Assembly (NCBI GenBank): GCA_964430565.1
Contig: CAYSFD010000051.1
Coordinates: 186,001 to 250,000 of the forward strand
Direction: 5' to 3'
Length of the DNA: 64,000 nt
From: VBDM01 sp964430565
Lineage (GTDB): Bacteria > Pseudomonadota > Gammaproteobacteria > Burkholderiales > SG8-39
A program made the position numbers and the translations under genes. Below, in pieces: positions 8,693 to 19,003 of the stretch (positions within the stretch are counted from its first letter, which is position 1; each line of letters starts with the position of its first letter). The notes below the pieces were generated by a model. The model saw only the letters and a program-made list of their open reading frames with translations, did not search any database and was not told the origin of the DNA.

Positions 8693-9943
8693 TCACCTGC
8701 GCATGGGAGAAGCCTCGTTCCGGCGCGGCGCGGCCCACCGCTCGTAACCTTCCAGCAAACCTGCGGTTACCGCTTTCCAATCGTATCGGCTTCGCGCCAA
8801 GGCCATGGCGCGCTTCCCGAGTGCTTCACATTGAGTTGGATTCTGGAGCAACTCCACGATGCGATCGGCCATGGACGCGGGATCATCGGCTAGCAAGAGA
8901 TCTTGCTCCGGTGTGAACTCGATGCCCTCGGCTCCCACCGAGGTGGAAACGGTCGGAATTCCCATAGCAAAGGCTTCCAAAACCTTGAGCCTTGTCCCAG
9001 CCCCTTTGCGTATGGGAACGACAAAAATTCTTGCGCCCCAGACATGCTCCCGGACATCCGGAACCTTTCCGGTCACGATGACGTCCGTCCATTGCTTTCC
9101 GAGAGCCACCAGTTCCGCCGGAGGATCCCGGCCAACGGCCGCGAAGCAAACCCCCTGCGTCTTTTTCCGCAAGATCGGCATCACTTCTCGGATGAAATAG
9201 ACGGCCGCGTCGGAATTGGGGGAATATCCCATCGCACCCGTGAAAACGACAGTGGCCGGATTGCCTCCATAGCCTTTCTGGGGAGGATGGAAATACGCAC
9301 AGTCCACTCCATTCGGGACGACGCGTACCTTGTCCGCCCCGAAAATCCCCGCGAGATGGCCTTTCTCCAATTCCGAGCAAACGAGGACGTTGTCGAGCGC
9401 TGCAAAGACCCGAAACTCGTATCTCCTCATTCGCCAGGCTTCCAGGCGCAGCAGAGTTCGCTTCCAAGGGGAGCGTTCGATCGAGGCGGCCTTGGCATAG
9501 AACAAATGCAGCAGGTTGTGCGAGTCCAGCACCGTCTTTTCCGTCATTCCGTCCATCGGAAAATACTGGACGGTGTCAAGATGGTTCATGTGAATGGCCC
9601 AGAAGTTTTTCAGAGCCCGCCGCACATTGACTTCCTTTTGAATGTGGGGGTTAAAATTATAGGCGATGGCCAAGGGAAGGTTTCGCAGCAGCGCTCTCGC
9701 CACGGTGAAAATCGAGGAGAGCAGGCTTTTGGATTTGACGTCGGGAACGCAAACTACCTCGGAACAGAATCCCTTCAACAATTGCAGGCCTTCCTGGACG
9801 TCGGAGTCCGAACGGACCGAGGCGATCAGGCAGACTTCGTACTGCGCGGCCAACCCCTCCAGCAATTTGAAGGTGCGGATGTTTCCGCCATCCGTCAGGG
9901 GATAGGGGAATTGCTGGGAGACAAACAGGACGGCTTTTTTCAA
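8693..9943 (-). CDS. Glycosyltransferase family 4, exosortase-locus-like
   Basis: A 416-residue GT4 protein. It starts VLFVSQQFPYPLTDGGNIR, has VRVVPNGVDCAYFHP and the second-fold opening VVFTGAMGYSPNSDA, and carries the donor-site motif KGAGTRLKVLEAFAMGIP with the conserved acidic pair. Close relatives sit in exosortase-type polysaccharide loci. It faces the GT4 gene at 7262-8614 tail to tail (78-base gap) and starts about 180 bases from the flippase, pointing the other way. Donor and acceptor sugars are unknown. Confidence 0.85.
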   Translation of the reverse strand: MKKAVLFVSQQFPYPLTDGGNIRTFKLLEGLAAQYEVCLIASVRSDSDVQEGLQLLKGFCSEVVCVPDVKSKSLLSSIFTVARALLRNLPLAIAYNFNPHIQKEVNVRRALKNFWAIHMNHLDTVQYFPMDGMTEKTVLDSHNLLHLFYAKAASIERSPWKRTLLRLEAWRMRRYEFRVFAALDNVLVCSELEKGHLAGIFGADKVRVVPNGVDCAYFHPPQKGYGGNPATVVFTGAMGYSPNSDAAVYFIREVMPILRKKTQGVCFAAVGRDPPAELVALGKQWTDVIVTGKVPDVREHVWGARIFVVPIRKGAGTRLKVLEAFAMGIPTVSTSVGAEGIEFTPEQDLLLADDPASMADRIVELLQNPTQCEALGKRAMALARSRYDWKAVTAGLLEGYERWAAPRRNEASPMRR

Positions 9944-10077
9944 TGGATGGGAATGTGCGTGCTCGGGGTGGATTTACCCTGCTTGCAGGGATTGCGATTC
10001 ACAGTGTAGTCGAGGACTTGACGGTGCGTGTGAGCAAGCCCCAAAGTAGCGACAAGTATTCGACTGAATGTGTTGCT

Positions 10078-10153
10078 GCCTCTCGCCTTACACTCTCGCC
10101 CTTCGGTCCAAGACCTTGTGGAACACATGAGTAGCGACTCAAAGACAAACGCC
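10078..10153 (+). repeat. Flippase leader, intact copy of a duplicated segment
   Basis: Partner of 7166-7242. It contains the real start codon of the flippase at 10127. The 58 bases ahead of this segment do not resemble the sequence ahead of the first copy, so the match begins abruptly at about 10078. Confidence 0.7.
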
Positions 10154-11692
10154 GCCCGATTCGTACGAAATGTGTTTTCCAATTGGGGAGGTTTCCTCTT
10201 CAGCGCAGTCATCAGCTTCTTTCTGGGGCCCTATATCCTTGGGAAACTGGGTACGACGACTTACGGGATATGGGCTCTCATAGGATCGCTTGTAGGCTAT
10301 TTCGGCCTGCTTGATTTGGGAGTACGTAGCGCGGTAATCAAGTTCATCTCCGCTTACCACAGCGCCGGAAACCATGAAGGCGCAAGCGACATCAAGTCGG
10401 CAGCCGTGCTCGCGTTCACGATGGCGGGGCTCTTGGCAATCGTTTTGGCAGCAGGGGTCAGCTTCTTCGTTGAACGGATTTTCTCGATACCACCGGGATC
10501 GGAAAACGCCGCGAAAATAGCCATCATTATCATGGGCACGAGCATAGCGGTTGCCCTTGTCACGGGCGTCTACGGCGGTATTCTGACCGCACGGCACCGG
10601 TTTGATCTATTCAACGCGGTTAGCGTTATCGGCATCATTGTCAGAAGCTCTGCAATAGTCATTGTTCTGGAAACAGGTACCTCGATAAGTCACCACGCAG
10701 ACCAAGTAGACCAAGCAATAGTAATACTGGCCGTGATCCAGCTGCTCGGTTCCGCTATCCAGCTGATACTCACATGGATATTGAGCAGAAAAGCATATCC
10801 GGAAGCCAAGACCAGTATTCGCCGAGCTTTCTCTCCTGAAACCCTCAAGAAGATTCTTTCCTTCGGGCTCCTTTCTTCGGGAATACACGTCCTTGGCTCG
10901 CTTGCCAACAGCTCCGCACTCATTCTGATAGGGGCCATCTTGCCAGTGGCCATGGTCACCTACTACAGCATCGCGGAATCTCTAGCCGAGTATACGCGGC
11001 AACTGCTGAGCGGAATAACGCACACGCTCATGCCCACGGTCAGCTCCATGGAGGGGGGAGGCCGAGTCGACAGCGTGAAGCGCGTGCTGATGGATGGAAC
11101 CCGCTATGCACACCTGGTCGTACTGCCGATAATCGCAACTTTCATCGTGCGTGGAGATTCATTCATATCACTTTGGATGGGCGCGGAGTACGGAAGGCTC
11201 TCGGGCCAGATCCTCACGGTACTGAGCATTTCACTGTGGGCCATGATAGGTCACCAAGTCTGCACCACAACAATGATAGGGCTGGGAAAGCAGAAAGGGA
11301 TGGTGCCGATATTCGCGTTTGAGGCTGCAGGGAGCATCGCCTTGAGCGTCGCCTTGATACAAGAAATCGGGGTCCTCGGCGCCGCTTGGGGGATGCTGGT
11401 CCCCAGGCTGGTTGCATCGTTCGCGATGGACGTTGCCTATGCGAAAAAAGTTCTCCAAATCTCGATAGCGGAGTACTACGTGGATGCGATCGGGCGGCCA
11501 ATTGTCGCGATTCTTCCATTCGCCGGGGTGTCTTACGCTGTTGAAACGATGTGGCCCGCCGGCAACCTGGGAGTGTTCTTTCTGCAAGTAATAATCGCAG
11601 TCCCGATCGCGATTCTGGCGGGCTGGGTATTCGGTCTGAAGCGCGACGAGAGAACAAAACTTCTGGGCGCTTTCAGGCAAAGGATGGCGTGA
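10127..11692 (+). CDS. Wzx-like polysaccharide flippase (MATE/MOP superfamily)
   Basis: A 521-residue integral membrane protein with about 12-14 hydrophobic segments and the pattern of a lipid-linked oligosaccharide flippase. The N-terminus reads FSNWGGFLFSAVISFFLGPYILGKLG, then TTYGIWALIGSLVGYFGLLDLGV, the usual Wzx start motifs. I chose ATG 10127 over upstream alternatives because it fits the family start. It would move the lipid-linked repeat unit to the periplasm. No Wzy polymerase is in the window, so the partner gene must lie elsewhere. The start region is partly duplicated at 7166-7242. Confidence 0.85.
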   Translation: MSSDSKTNAARFVRNVFSNWGGFLFSAVISFFLGPYILGKLGTTTYGIWALIGSLVGYFGLLDLGVRSAVIKFISAYHSAGNHEGASDIKSAAVLAFTMAGLLAIVLAAGVSFFVERIFSIPPGSENAAKIAIIIMGTSIAVALVTGVYGGILTARHRFDLFNAVSVIGIIVRSSAIVIVLETGTSISHHADQVDQAIVILAVIQLLGSAIQLILTWILSRKAYPEAKTSIRRAFSPETLKKILSFGLLSSGIHVLGSLANSSALILIGAILPVAMVTYYSIAESLAEYTRQLLSGITHTLMPTVSSMEGGGRVDSVKRVLMDGTRYAHLVVLPIIATFIVRGDSFISLWMGAEYGRLSGQILTVLSISLWAMIGHQVCTTTMIGLGKQKGMVPIFAFEAAGSIALSVALIQEIGVLGAAWGMLVPRLVASFAMDVAYAKKVLQISIAEYYVDAIGRPIVAILPFAGVSYAVETMWPAGNLGVFFLQVIIAVPIAILAGWVFGLKRDERTKLLGAFRQRMA

Positions 11693-11754
11693 TCCCACGT
11701 CTTACGTTAGTTCGCAACGTACTCTATAAATCATCATCGCCGCCGTGCTGCCGC

Positions 11755-12183
11755 CTATCCGTCGGCAGGACGCTTACCCCTGGCCCGGATTTTCTGCCCA
11801 AACCAGTAAACGCAGGATATCGCGATACCAATGGCAACGCCGACCTCGTTTTCAGCAAAGTCGACGACACTGGTTGTTCTTCCAACCAGAGGCTGAAGCA
11901 GTTCGATCACACCCCCCAGCAGGCTAATCGTGACCACAATGCCAATCCCCTGCCACAGAGTCAGCTTGGGCACCGACAACAGGGCTGCGCCGGCAAGCGA
12001 CGCGTATGCAACCACATGGCTGAGATCGACTGAGTTCCAGGAAAACACCCGCATCGGGTCCGCCGAGTCCGATGGCAGGAAACTTAATACCAGCACGGCT
12101 ATGAGCACCAATACCGAGGCAATCCTGAAAACGGCGTGGATCGATGGGGTTGGGCTCAGCATGTCGTTCGGCGCCCTGTTCAC
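11755..12183 (-). CDS. VanZ-like membrane protein
   Basis: A 142-residue protein with four hydrophobic segments. The SHVVAYASLAGAALL and GGVIELLQPLVGRTTSVVDFAENEVG motifs are characteristic of VanZ-like proteins, with the conserved E...Q.....R..S..D pattern. The family is frequent at the ends of exopolysaccharide loci, but its biochemical role is not established. It lies just downstream of the nucleotide-sugar dehydrogenase on the same strand (18-base gap), so the two are probably co-transcribed. Confidence 0.8.
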   Translation of the reverse strand: MNRAPNDMLSPTPSIHAVFRIASVLVLIAVLVLSFLPSDSADPMRVFSWNSVDLSHVVAYASLAGAALLSVPKLTLWQGIGIVVTISLLGGVIELLQPLVGRTTSVVDFAENEVGVAIGIAISCVYWFGQKIRARGKRPADG

Positions 12184-12201
12184 AATTGGGGCCAGCGGCT
12201 G

Positions 12202-13482
<1,281 letters not shown>

Positions 13483-13894
13483 AGATCTCTCTCTTTTCTC
13501 TTGGATTGACGCAATTCTCCCCGAAATCCTCGATTTCGGGGCCGCGCCAGAACGACGGCTGGCGATTCCAATCCGGGAGGATTCGTCTACGTTTGCGAGA
13601 AAACACGCGATACGTCGGGACGCCAGCCGAGTCTTTCCGAGGAGCACCCGCCGCGCCAGGGGATCGTCAATACGACGCTTCGCAGCCGTAGTTCGATCCG
13701 CCGAGGCCTAGACATCTCTTCGGCGATTCCTCGAGGCGGTCCGCGCAGAGGCCGCAAGAGTTTTCAGTGCCTGACTGTCGCTTGCCGGCGACATAGCGCT
13801 TGCTCGGGCCTGCGGACTCTGCACTTGACACCGCGGGCCGTGCGACTTCATGATAACGTCATAAGGGCCATCGTTTCCTGTCGTTCTATCGCAT
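13483..13894. other. Intergenic region with hairpin and promoter
   Basis: No gene supported. A perfect 10-base stem with a CTC loop lies at 13519-13541 (CCCCGAAATC paired with GATTTCGGGG). It sits in the likely 5' leader of the minus-strand dehydrogenase and has no T-run. At 13825-13830 TTGACA is followed after 18 bases by CATGAT (13849-13854), a plausible promoter for the small gene at 13895. Confidence 0.45.
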
Positions 13895-14125
13895 ATGAAC
13901 TGGGTGATCCTGTTGTCGGTGCTGGTTGCATGGCTTCTCGCCGGTTTGGCCGTGGCCTATCTATTTGGCCGCTTTATCCGAGGCGTAGAAACCCCGGATA
14001 ACGCCAGCGATCTGATTCCTCCCGTACTGAGTTATCTGCGTCCCAACAGGCGGGTCAAGACCGCTTCGCGCGCGCGCGGACTATCCCAACCCAAAGCGCG
14101 GCGCCAAACCGGTACCCGGCACTAA
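13895..14125 (+). CDS. Small single-pass membrane protein, uncharacterised
   Basis: A 76-residue open frame with one strong membrane segment (residues 3-26, WVILLSVLVAWLLAGLAVAY) followed by a basic tail. I do not recognise the family. A TTGACA-18-CATGAT promoter-like pair ends about 40 bases upstream. There is no clear ribosome site. The hydrophobic N-terminus with a positive tail is what one expects of a real small inner-membrane protein. The C-terminal codons overlap a possible degraded frame on the other strand, so the end of the protein is less certain than its start. Confidence 0.45.
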   Translation: MNWVILLSVLVAWLLAGLAVAYLFGRFIRGVETPDNASDLIPPVLSYLRPNRRVKTASRARGLSQPKARRQTGTRH

Positions 14126-14890
14126 CAGGAAACACCGCTTGCATGGAAGTGCAAGGGCCGATGTAGTTCGATGCGCAGTTGATACCCAGGTCTTCCCGCA
14201 CGTCCTCGAACGCTTGCTCGCCGGCGTGAGCCCGATTGAAGCCCGTCCGTCGATCCCGAAAGCTGTACCATAGGTCGGCCTGTCGCTGACCGCCGACCAG
14301 GTTCGAGGTGTCTTAAAGCATGGTCAAGTCCGCGCGGGCGGTCAGCGTGCCCTCGGGACTGCCAGGAAAGTCAGGCTTGCGGTCGCGGCTAGCGCGTCGG
14401 GAGTGTTGGACTCTAGCCGGGGGAGCGGACCGCAACGGTGTCTGCACTGCGGCTTCGCGGGAAAAGCGCTCGTCACGGTCTCGGCGATGCCGGGAAAGGG
14501 CGCTGAATTCCGCGCCAAGTGCGGGCGCGTGGCGAGAGTGGTTGGCGCGAGCACGATAGCGACTGGATGATTGCCTATCGCAATCCCCAGCAGGCCGCCT
14601 TCCCCTAAAATCCGCCGCTTTTTTGCATCGAATTGCGGAATATCGGGGCGGCACCTCGGCGCGATCTGTCGGCGCGCTTCGGGCTTGACCTACCTCCTCA
14701 AGCGACTTCATGATCAGTGCATCGCCGGCCGCGATGAGTCCCGCAATGCTGACCGGGACGCCGAACGTGCCCCGTGGCGCGGGTCCATGTGCCGGCAAGG
14801 CCACGGAGGATTCGTCGGAATGTGCGGCAGGCAGCGGGCTCCGACGAGGGGAGCATTGATCTTGGTGCCGATGTCGATGAATGGACTGCG
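14126..14890. other. Gap with a possible degraded minus-strand gene
   Basis: I see no intact gene here. On the minus strand, from about 14315 down to a stop near 14056, an open stretch without a start codon reads like real protein (ADLWYSFRDRRTG, AGEQAFEDVREDLGIN, VSAGYRFGAAL). It follows an in-frame stop at 14313-14315. Upstream of that stop, protein-like text appears in two different frames (GLLGIAIGNHPVAIVLAP, and GVPVSIAGLIAAGDAL). This may be the relic of a secreted or outer-membrane protein gene broken by frameshifts and a stop. I cannot name a family. Confidence 0.25.
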
Positions 14891-15937
14891 ATGAAAGTTC
14901 TGGTGACGGGCGGGGCGGGCTATATCGGATCCCACACCTGTGTTGAGCTGATACAGGCGGGGCACGAAGTGGTCATTTTTGACAACCTCTGCAACAGCCA
15001 TAGTGCGGTGCTCGGACGCATCGCACGGATTGTTGGCAAGACGCCCAAATTCGCAGAAGCCGATGTTCGCGATCCGGGGGCATTGCGGGAGGTATTCGCC
15101 CGGCACCGCTTTGACGCGGTGATCCACTTCGCTGGACTCAAGGCGGTCGGTGAATCGGTTAAAAAACCGATCGAATACTATGACAACAACGTGCAGGGGG
15201 CGTTGACGCTGTGCCGCGCGATGGTGGAGGCGGGAGTTGGGATGCTGGTGTTCTCCTCCTCGGCTACGGTGTACGGCAGCGCCTCGTCGGTGCCGATTCG
15301 TGAGGATGCGCCGCTCGGACCCACCAACCCCTACGGCCATTCGAAATTGATGGTCGAGCGGATTCTCTCGGATCTCGCGGCTTCCGATCCCACCGCCTGG
15401 CGCATTGCTTTGCTGCGATACTTCAACCCTGCGGGTGCGCACCCGAGCGGATTGATCGGTGAGGATCCGCAAGGCATTCCCAACAATCTCATGCCCAATA
15501 TCGCCCAGGTCGCCGTGGGCGTTCGCGATACCGTTCGGGTGTTCGGCAGCGATTACCCGACGCGCGACGGCACCGGCGTGCGCGACTACATCCACGTGGT
15601 CGATCTCGCGCGCGGCCATCTTGCGGCGCTGGATACCATGCAACGCGAGCGGCGGGGGTTCACGGTGAATCTCGGCACGGGGCGTGGGATCTCGGTGCTG
15701 GAGGCGGTGAGCGCTTTCGAGCGCGAGAGCGGCCGACCGATTCCGTTCGAGCGCGTCGCCCGGCGCCCGGGCGATGTGGCCGAGTGCTATGCGGACCCGA
15801 CGCTCGCGCAAAGGACGCTTGGCTGGAAAGCGGTGTGCTCTCTCGACGACATGTGTCGCGATGCGTGGCGATGGCAAAGCATGAACCCTCAAGGGTACCG
15901 GGAGGAAGGCTCGCAGTCGGGCGAGCGCATGACGTAA
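14891..15937 (+). CDS. galE: UDP-glucose 4-epimerase
   Basis: A 348-residue extended short-chain dehydrogenase that interconverts UDP-glucose and UDP-galactose. Visible features are the NAD motif VTGGAGYIGSH, the GalE-specific DNLCNS, S124 in FSSSATVYG and the catalytic pair Y148/K152 in NPYGHSK. It ends in the normal substrate domain (GTGRGISVLEAVSAFE). The length matches the family. ATG 14891 was chosen because MKVLVTGGAGYIG is the canonical start; the frame continues upstream without homologous features. The epimerase at 15991 follows 53 bases later in the same direction. Confidence 0.93.
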   Translation: MKVLVTGGAGYIGSHTCVELIQAGHEVVIFDNLCNSHSAVLGRIARIVGKTPKFAEADVRDPGALREVFARHRFDAVIHFAGLKAVGESVKKPIEYYDNNVQGALTLCRAMVEAGVGMLVFSSSATVYGSASSVPIREDAPLGPTNPYGHSKLMVERILSDLAASDPTAWRIALLRYFNPAGAHPSGLIGEDPQGIPNNLMPNIAQVAVGVRDTVRVFGSDYPTRDGTGVRDYIHVVDLARGHLAALDTMQRERRGFTVNLGTGRGISVLEAVSAFERESGRPIPFERVARRPGDVAECYADPTLAQRTLGWKAVCSLDDMCRDAWRWQSMNPQGYREEGSQSGERMT

Positions 15938-15990
15938 AACGAAGGCGGTGCGGCTGCGCGCACCGTCAACACTGGGAGACTGAGTCGAAA

Positions 15991-17007
15991 ATGAAAGTTC
16001 TTGTTACTGGCGTCGCCGGGTTCATCGGTTCGACGCTGACGCATGCCTTGCTCGATCGCGGCGACGAAGTCGTGGGTATCGACAATCTGAACGACTACTA
16101 CGACGTGCGGCTCAAGCAAGCGCGGCTCGAACGCTTGCGACCGCGCAAGGGGTTCGTGTTTCAGAAACTCGACATTGTCGAACGCAAGCCGATGGGCGAG
16201 CTTTTCGCCGCCGGCAAATTCGACGCGGTTATGCACCTGGCCGCCCAGGCCGGCGTGCGCTACTCGATCGAAAATCCTTCCGCCTACATCGATGCCAACC
16301 TCGTCGGCTTCACGCACGTGCTCGAAGGCTGCCGCCACTCTCGGGTCGGGCACCTCGTTTTCGCTTCGAGCAGTTCGGTCTATGGCGCAAATACGCGGTT
16401 GCCGTTTTCCGAGCACGACAATGTCGATCACCCAGTCTCGCTATACGCAGCGACCAAGAAAGCCAACGAGCTGATGGCGCACAGCTACGCCAGCCTCTAT
16501 GGACTGCCGTGCACCGGCCTGCGCTTCTTTACGGTGTACGGCCCCTGGGGGCGTCCCGACATGGCGTTGTTCAAGTTCACCGAGGGAATCCTCGCCGGGC
16601 GCCCGATCCCGGTGTTCAACCGCGGTGACATGGTGCGCGATTTCACCTACGTGGACGACATCGTCGAGGGAATCGTACGCGTCATCGGGCAGCCTGCTGC
16701 TCCTGCGGTCGGCTGGAGCGGCGATCGCCCGGATCCGGCGACGAGTTATGCGCCATGGCGCATCTTCAATATCGGCAACAACCGGCCGGTGAAGCTCATG
16801 CGCTATATTGAAGTACTCGAGCAGTGTCTGGGCAAGAAGGCGCAGCTCGATCTTCTTCCGATGCAGGCTGGAGACGTTCCCGCGACTTGCGCGGATACCG
16901 GTGAACTGGAGAAGGCAGTCGGCTACAAACCGCAGACCCCGGTCGAAATCGGGGTCAAGCGCTTTGCCGAGTGGTACCAGGGTTATTATGGGGATCTGCG
17001 TAAGTGA
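15991..17007 (+). CDS. NAD-dependent epimerase, UDP-glucuronate 4-epimerase type
   Basis: A 338-residue extended SDR with VTGVAGFIGS at the N-terminus, SSSSVYG, the catalytic YAATKKANE (Tyr-x3-Lys) and FTVYGPWGRPDMA, which together are typical of UDP-glucuronate 4-epimerases (LspL and plant GAE type). It would supply UDP-galacturonate for the surface glycan. The related UDP-GlcNAcA epimerases cannot be excluded, especially given the TviB-type dehydrogenase nearby. The next gene starts inside its stop codon. Confidence 0.85.
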   Translation: MKVLVTGVAGFIGSTLTHALLDRGDEVVGIDNLNDYYDVRLKQARLERLRPRKGFVFQKLDIVERKPMGELFAAGKFDAVMHLAAQAGVRYSIENPSAYIDANLVGFTHVLEGCRHSRVGHLVFASSSSVYGANTRLPFSEHDNVDHPVSLYAATKKANELMAHSYASLYGLPCTGLRFFTVYGPWGRPDMALFKFTEGILAGRPIPVFNRGDMVRDFTYVDDIVEGIVRVIGQPAAPAVGWSGDRPDPATSYAPWRIFNIGNNRPVKLMRYIEVLEQCLGKKAQLDLLPMQAGDVPATCADTGELEKAVGYKPQTPVEIGVKRFAEWYQGYYGDLRK

Positions 17008-17768
17008 AGACTGAGATGCGCCCGGGACTGTCGCATCACTGCACGCCCGCACTATTCCATGACGATGTGCAGCGCCGGGCGTTGTTTGCGTGCGTGGGCG
17101 TTTCGATCGCACTACATGTGGCGGTGTTGTTCGTGTTTCCCGGTCTTCGGCCTAACGTAAGTGCGGGCAGTTCCAAGCCGCTGACGGCGACATTTGCGGC
17201 CACGCTGGTTCAGCCCGAAGCCCAAGTTGCTGTGCCGAAGCCGCTCCCGCGGTCCCGACGGGAAGTGAATCTCGATCCGCCGAAGTCGATTCTCGCCGCG
17301 TCAGAACCTGCCGCCGATACTGCGCAGCCAGCCGAACCGCCCACCTTGCCCGCGCCGGGTTCACACACCGCCGGTGCCGCGCTTCCAATGACCGACACAT
17401 CGGGCGCGCCCGAAGCGCCTGCGACCCTTGGCCAATCCACCGAAAAATACTTGGCTCAAGCTGCGGACGCCGGTCTGCTCGAAAAATATCGGCTTGCCCT
17501 GATCGATGTGGCGAAGCGCTACAAGCGCTACCCGATCCACGCCATGGAGAGAGGCTGGCAGGGGCGAGTGGAGATTCGCCTGGTGGTCGGCCCGGACGGG
17601 ACGGTCAAGAGCGCACTTATCAAGAGATCGAGCGCCTATCAGATCCTCGATGATCAAGCCCTGGACATGGTGAAGAAAAGTGCAAAGGCCGAGCCGATTC
17701 CGTCGGCGCTGCGCGGCCGGGAATTCACCTTGGACATTCCCGTGATCTTCGAACTTCAGGCCGGCTGA
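17004..17768 (+). CDS. TonB-family protein (energy transducer C-terminal domain)
   Basis: A 254-residue protein with a cytoplasmic N-terminus, one membrane segment at about residues 28-46, a proline/alanine-rich periplasmic spacer and a TonB C-terminal domain (WQGRVEIRLVVGPDGTVKSALIKRSSAY). It would pass proton-motive force to an outer-membrane receptor or support envelope transport. The start is GTG 17004, overlapping the epimerase stop by four bases; ATG 17016 is the alternative. No ExbB/ExbD genes are near. The location next to the ferric-iron transporter is suggestive, but the overlap with the epimerase ties it to the glycan operon instead. Confidence 0.8.
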   Translation: MKTEMRPGLSHHCTPALFHDDVQRRALFACVGVSIALHVAVLFVFPGLRPNVSAGSSKPLTATFAATLVQPEAQVAVPKPLPRSRREVNLDPPKSILAASEPAADTAQPAEPPTLPAPGSHTAGAALPMTDTSGAPEAPATLGQSTEKYLAQAADAGLLEKYRLALIDVAKRYKRYPIHAMERGWQGRVEIRLVVGPDGTVKSALIKRSSAYQILDDQALDMVKKSAKAEPIPSALRGREFTLDIPVIFELQAG

Positions 17769-17778
17769 GACCGAAAAC

Positions 17779-18903
17779 TTATTGGGGTTGGACCTGCACC
17801 GGCGCAAACGACACCACGTGGTCTACATCAAGACGGATGCCGATGCGTTCGCCGATCGCGTGGTTGTGGTGGCTGGGCACGAGCGCGAGGACTTTGCGGC
17901 CGCTGCCCAGCTTTAGCGTGTAGAGAATCTCGGCGCCTCGGAACGCCTTGCTCAGCACTTCCGCCTGCATGTCGCTCGCGTCGTCGTGGATGATGTCGTC
18001 GGGCCGGAGCAGCACTTCCACCTGGCAGCCCTTGCCGCAGGTATCGCAGCCCATGCCGCAACTCGCCGGGATCTCGCCGTTCAGCACCCCGAGCTCAATG
18101 CTGACCCGCCGCGATGACAGCACCGCGCCGGGCAGAAATACCCCCTGGCCTACAAAATCCGCGACGAAACGCGTGGCCGGACGATGATAGAGATTGTAGG
18201 CGCTGTCCCATTGCTCGATTTGCCCGGAGTGCATGACTCCCACCTCATCGGCGATCGCAAAAGCCTCGTCTTGGTCGTGGGTGACGAGGATCGCGGTCAT
18301 GTTGAAGCGCTTGATCACAGTGCGTACGTCCGCGGCAAGCCGATCGCGCAAGGTAACGTCCAAATTGGAGAACGGCTCATCGAGCAGCAGGAGATCCGGC
18401 TGAGGCGCTATCGCTCGGGCCAAGGCCACGCGTTGCTGCTGTCCCCCAGATAGCTCGTGTGGAAATTTTGTTTCCAAACCGGACAATCCGGTCGCTTCGA
18501 GGTAGTGTCCAATGCGCCGTTCGCGTTCCGCCTTTTCGATGCCGTGGAGCCCGAAGGCTATGTTCTGCACCACGCTAAGGTGAGGAAACAAGGCATAGTC
18601 CTGAAAAACCATGCCGACGGATCGACGCTCGGGCGGAACCATCAGCCCCGGTTTGCTCACCAGGCTGTCGTTGAGCCGGATTTCTCCGGACTGAATCGGC
18701 TCGAAGCCGGCGATGCAGCGCAGCACCGTAGTCTTGCCGCAGCCGCTCGGCCCCAACAGGCAGCCGATGGCGCCACGCTTAAGGTCGAATGAAAGCCCGT
18801 GTACCACTTGATGGTTACCGTAGGCTTGGCGTATGTCGCGCAGGGCCAAGACGGGGCCGTGTGCTAATTCCTTCCGGGTATTCTGTTCGCTTCGGGCATT
18901 CAT
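17779..18903 (-). CDS. fbpC: Ferric-iron ABC transporter ATP-binding protein
   Basis: A 374-residue ATPase with Walker A GPSGCGKTT (51-59), signature LSGGQQQRVALARA (151-164), Walker B LLLLDEPFSNLD (171-182) and the switch His in LVTHDQDEA. The C-terminal regulatory domain carries a striking cysteine cluster, C282/C286/C289/C293 (CGMGCDTCGKGC), which could bind a metal. It powers uptake of ferric iron from the periplasm. Its start faces that of the permease gene across 100 bases, with a Fur-like palindrome at 18932-18944 between them. The substrate-binding gene is at 20706-21752. Confidence 0.85.
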   Translation of the reverse strand: MNARSEQNTRKELAHGPVLALRDIRQAYGNHQVVHGLSFDLKRGAIGCLLGPSGCGKTTVLRCIAGFEPIQSGEIRLNDSLVSKPGLMVPPERRSVGMVFQDYALFPHLSVVQNIAFGLHGIEKAERERRIGHYLEATGLSGLETKFPHELSGGQQQRVALARAIAPQPDLLLLDEPFSNLDVTLRDRLAADVRTVIKRFNMTAILVTHDQDEAFAIADEVGVMHSGQIEQWDSAYNLYHRPATRFVADFVGQGVFLPGAVLSSRRVSIELGVLNGEIPASCGMGCDTCGKGCQVEVLLRPDDIIHDDASDMQAEVLSKAFRGAEILYTLKLGSGRKVLALVPSHHNHAIGERIGIRLDVDHVVSFAPVQVQPQ

Positions 18904-18931
18904 GATCGCCTATTATGACTCAAAACTAAAT

Positions 18932-18944
18932 AAGAATCATTCTT
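18932..18944. promoter_or_regulatory. Fur-box-like palindrome between fbpC and fbpB
   Basis: AAGAAT-C-ATTCTT is a perfect 6-1-6 inverted repeat lying in the divergent promoter region, 29 bases from the fbpC start. It shares the core GAATCATTC with the palindrome ahead of the binding-protein gene, and the arrangement fits Fur repression of both directions. Confidence 0.65.
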
Positions 18945-19003
18945 GATAAAATGGGTCATTCCAGACACGCCACTCGGATTTTCAACCAAGATCACCGTCC
19001 AAA

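Noticed and set aside
14313..14804. 163-codon minus-strand gene
   Set aside because: Only parts look protein-like and the frame changes, so an intact gene is not supported; noted as a possible relic instead.
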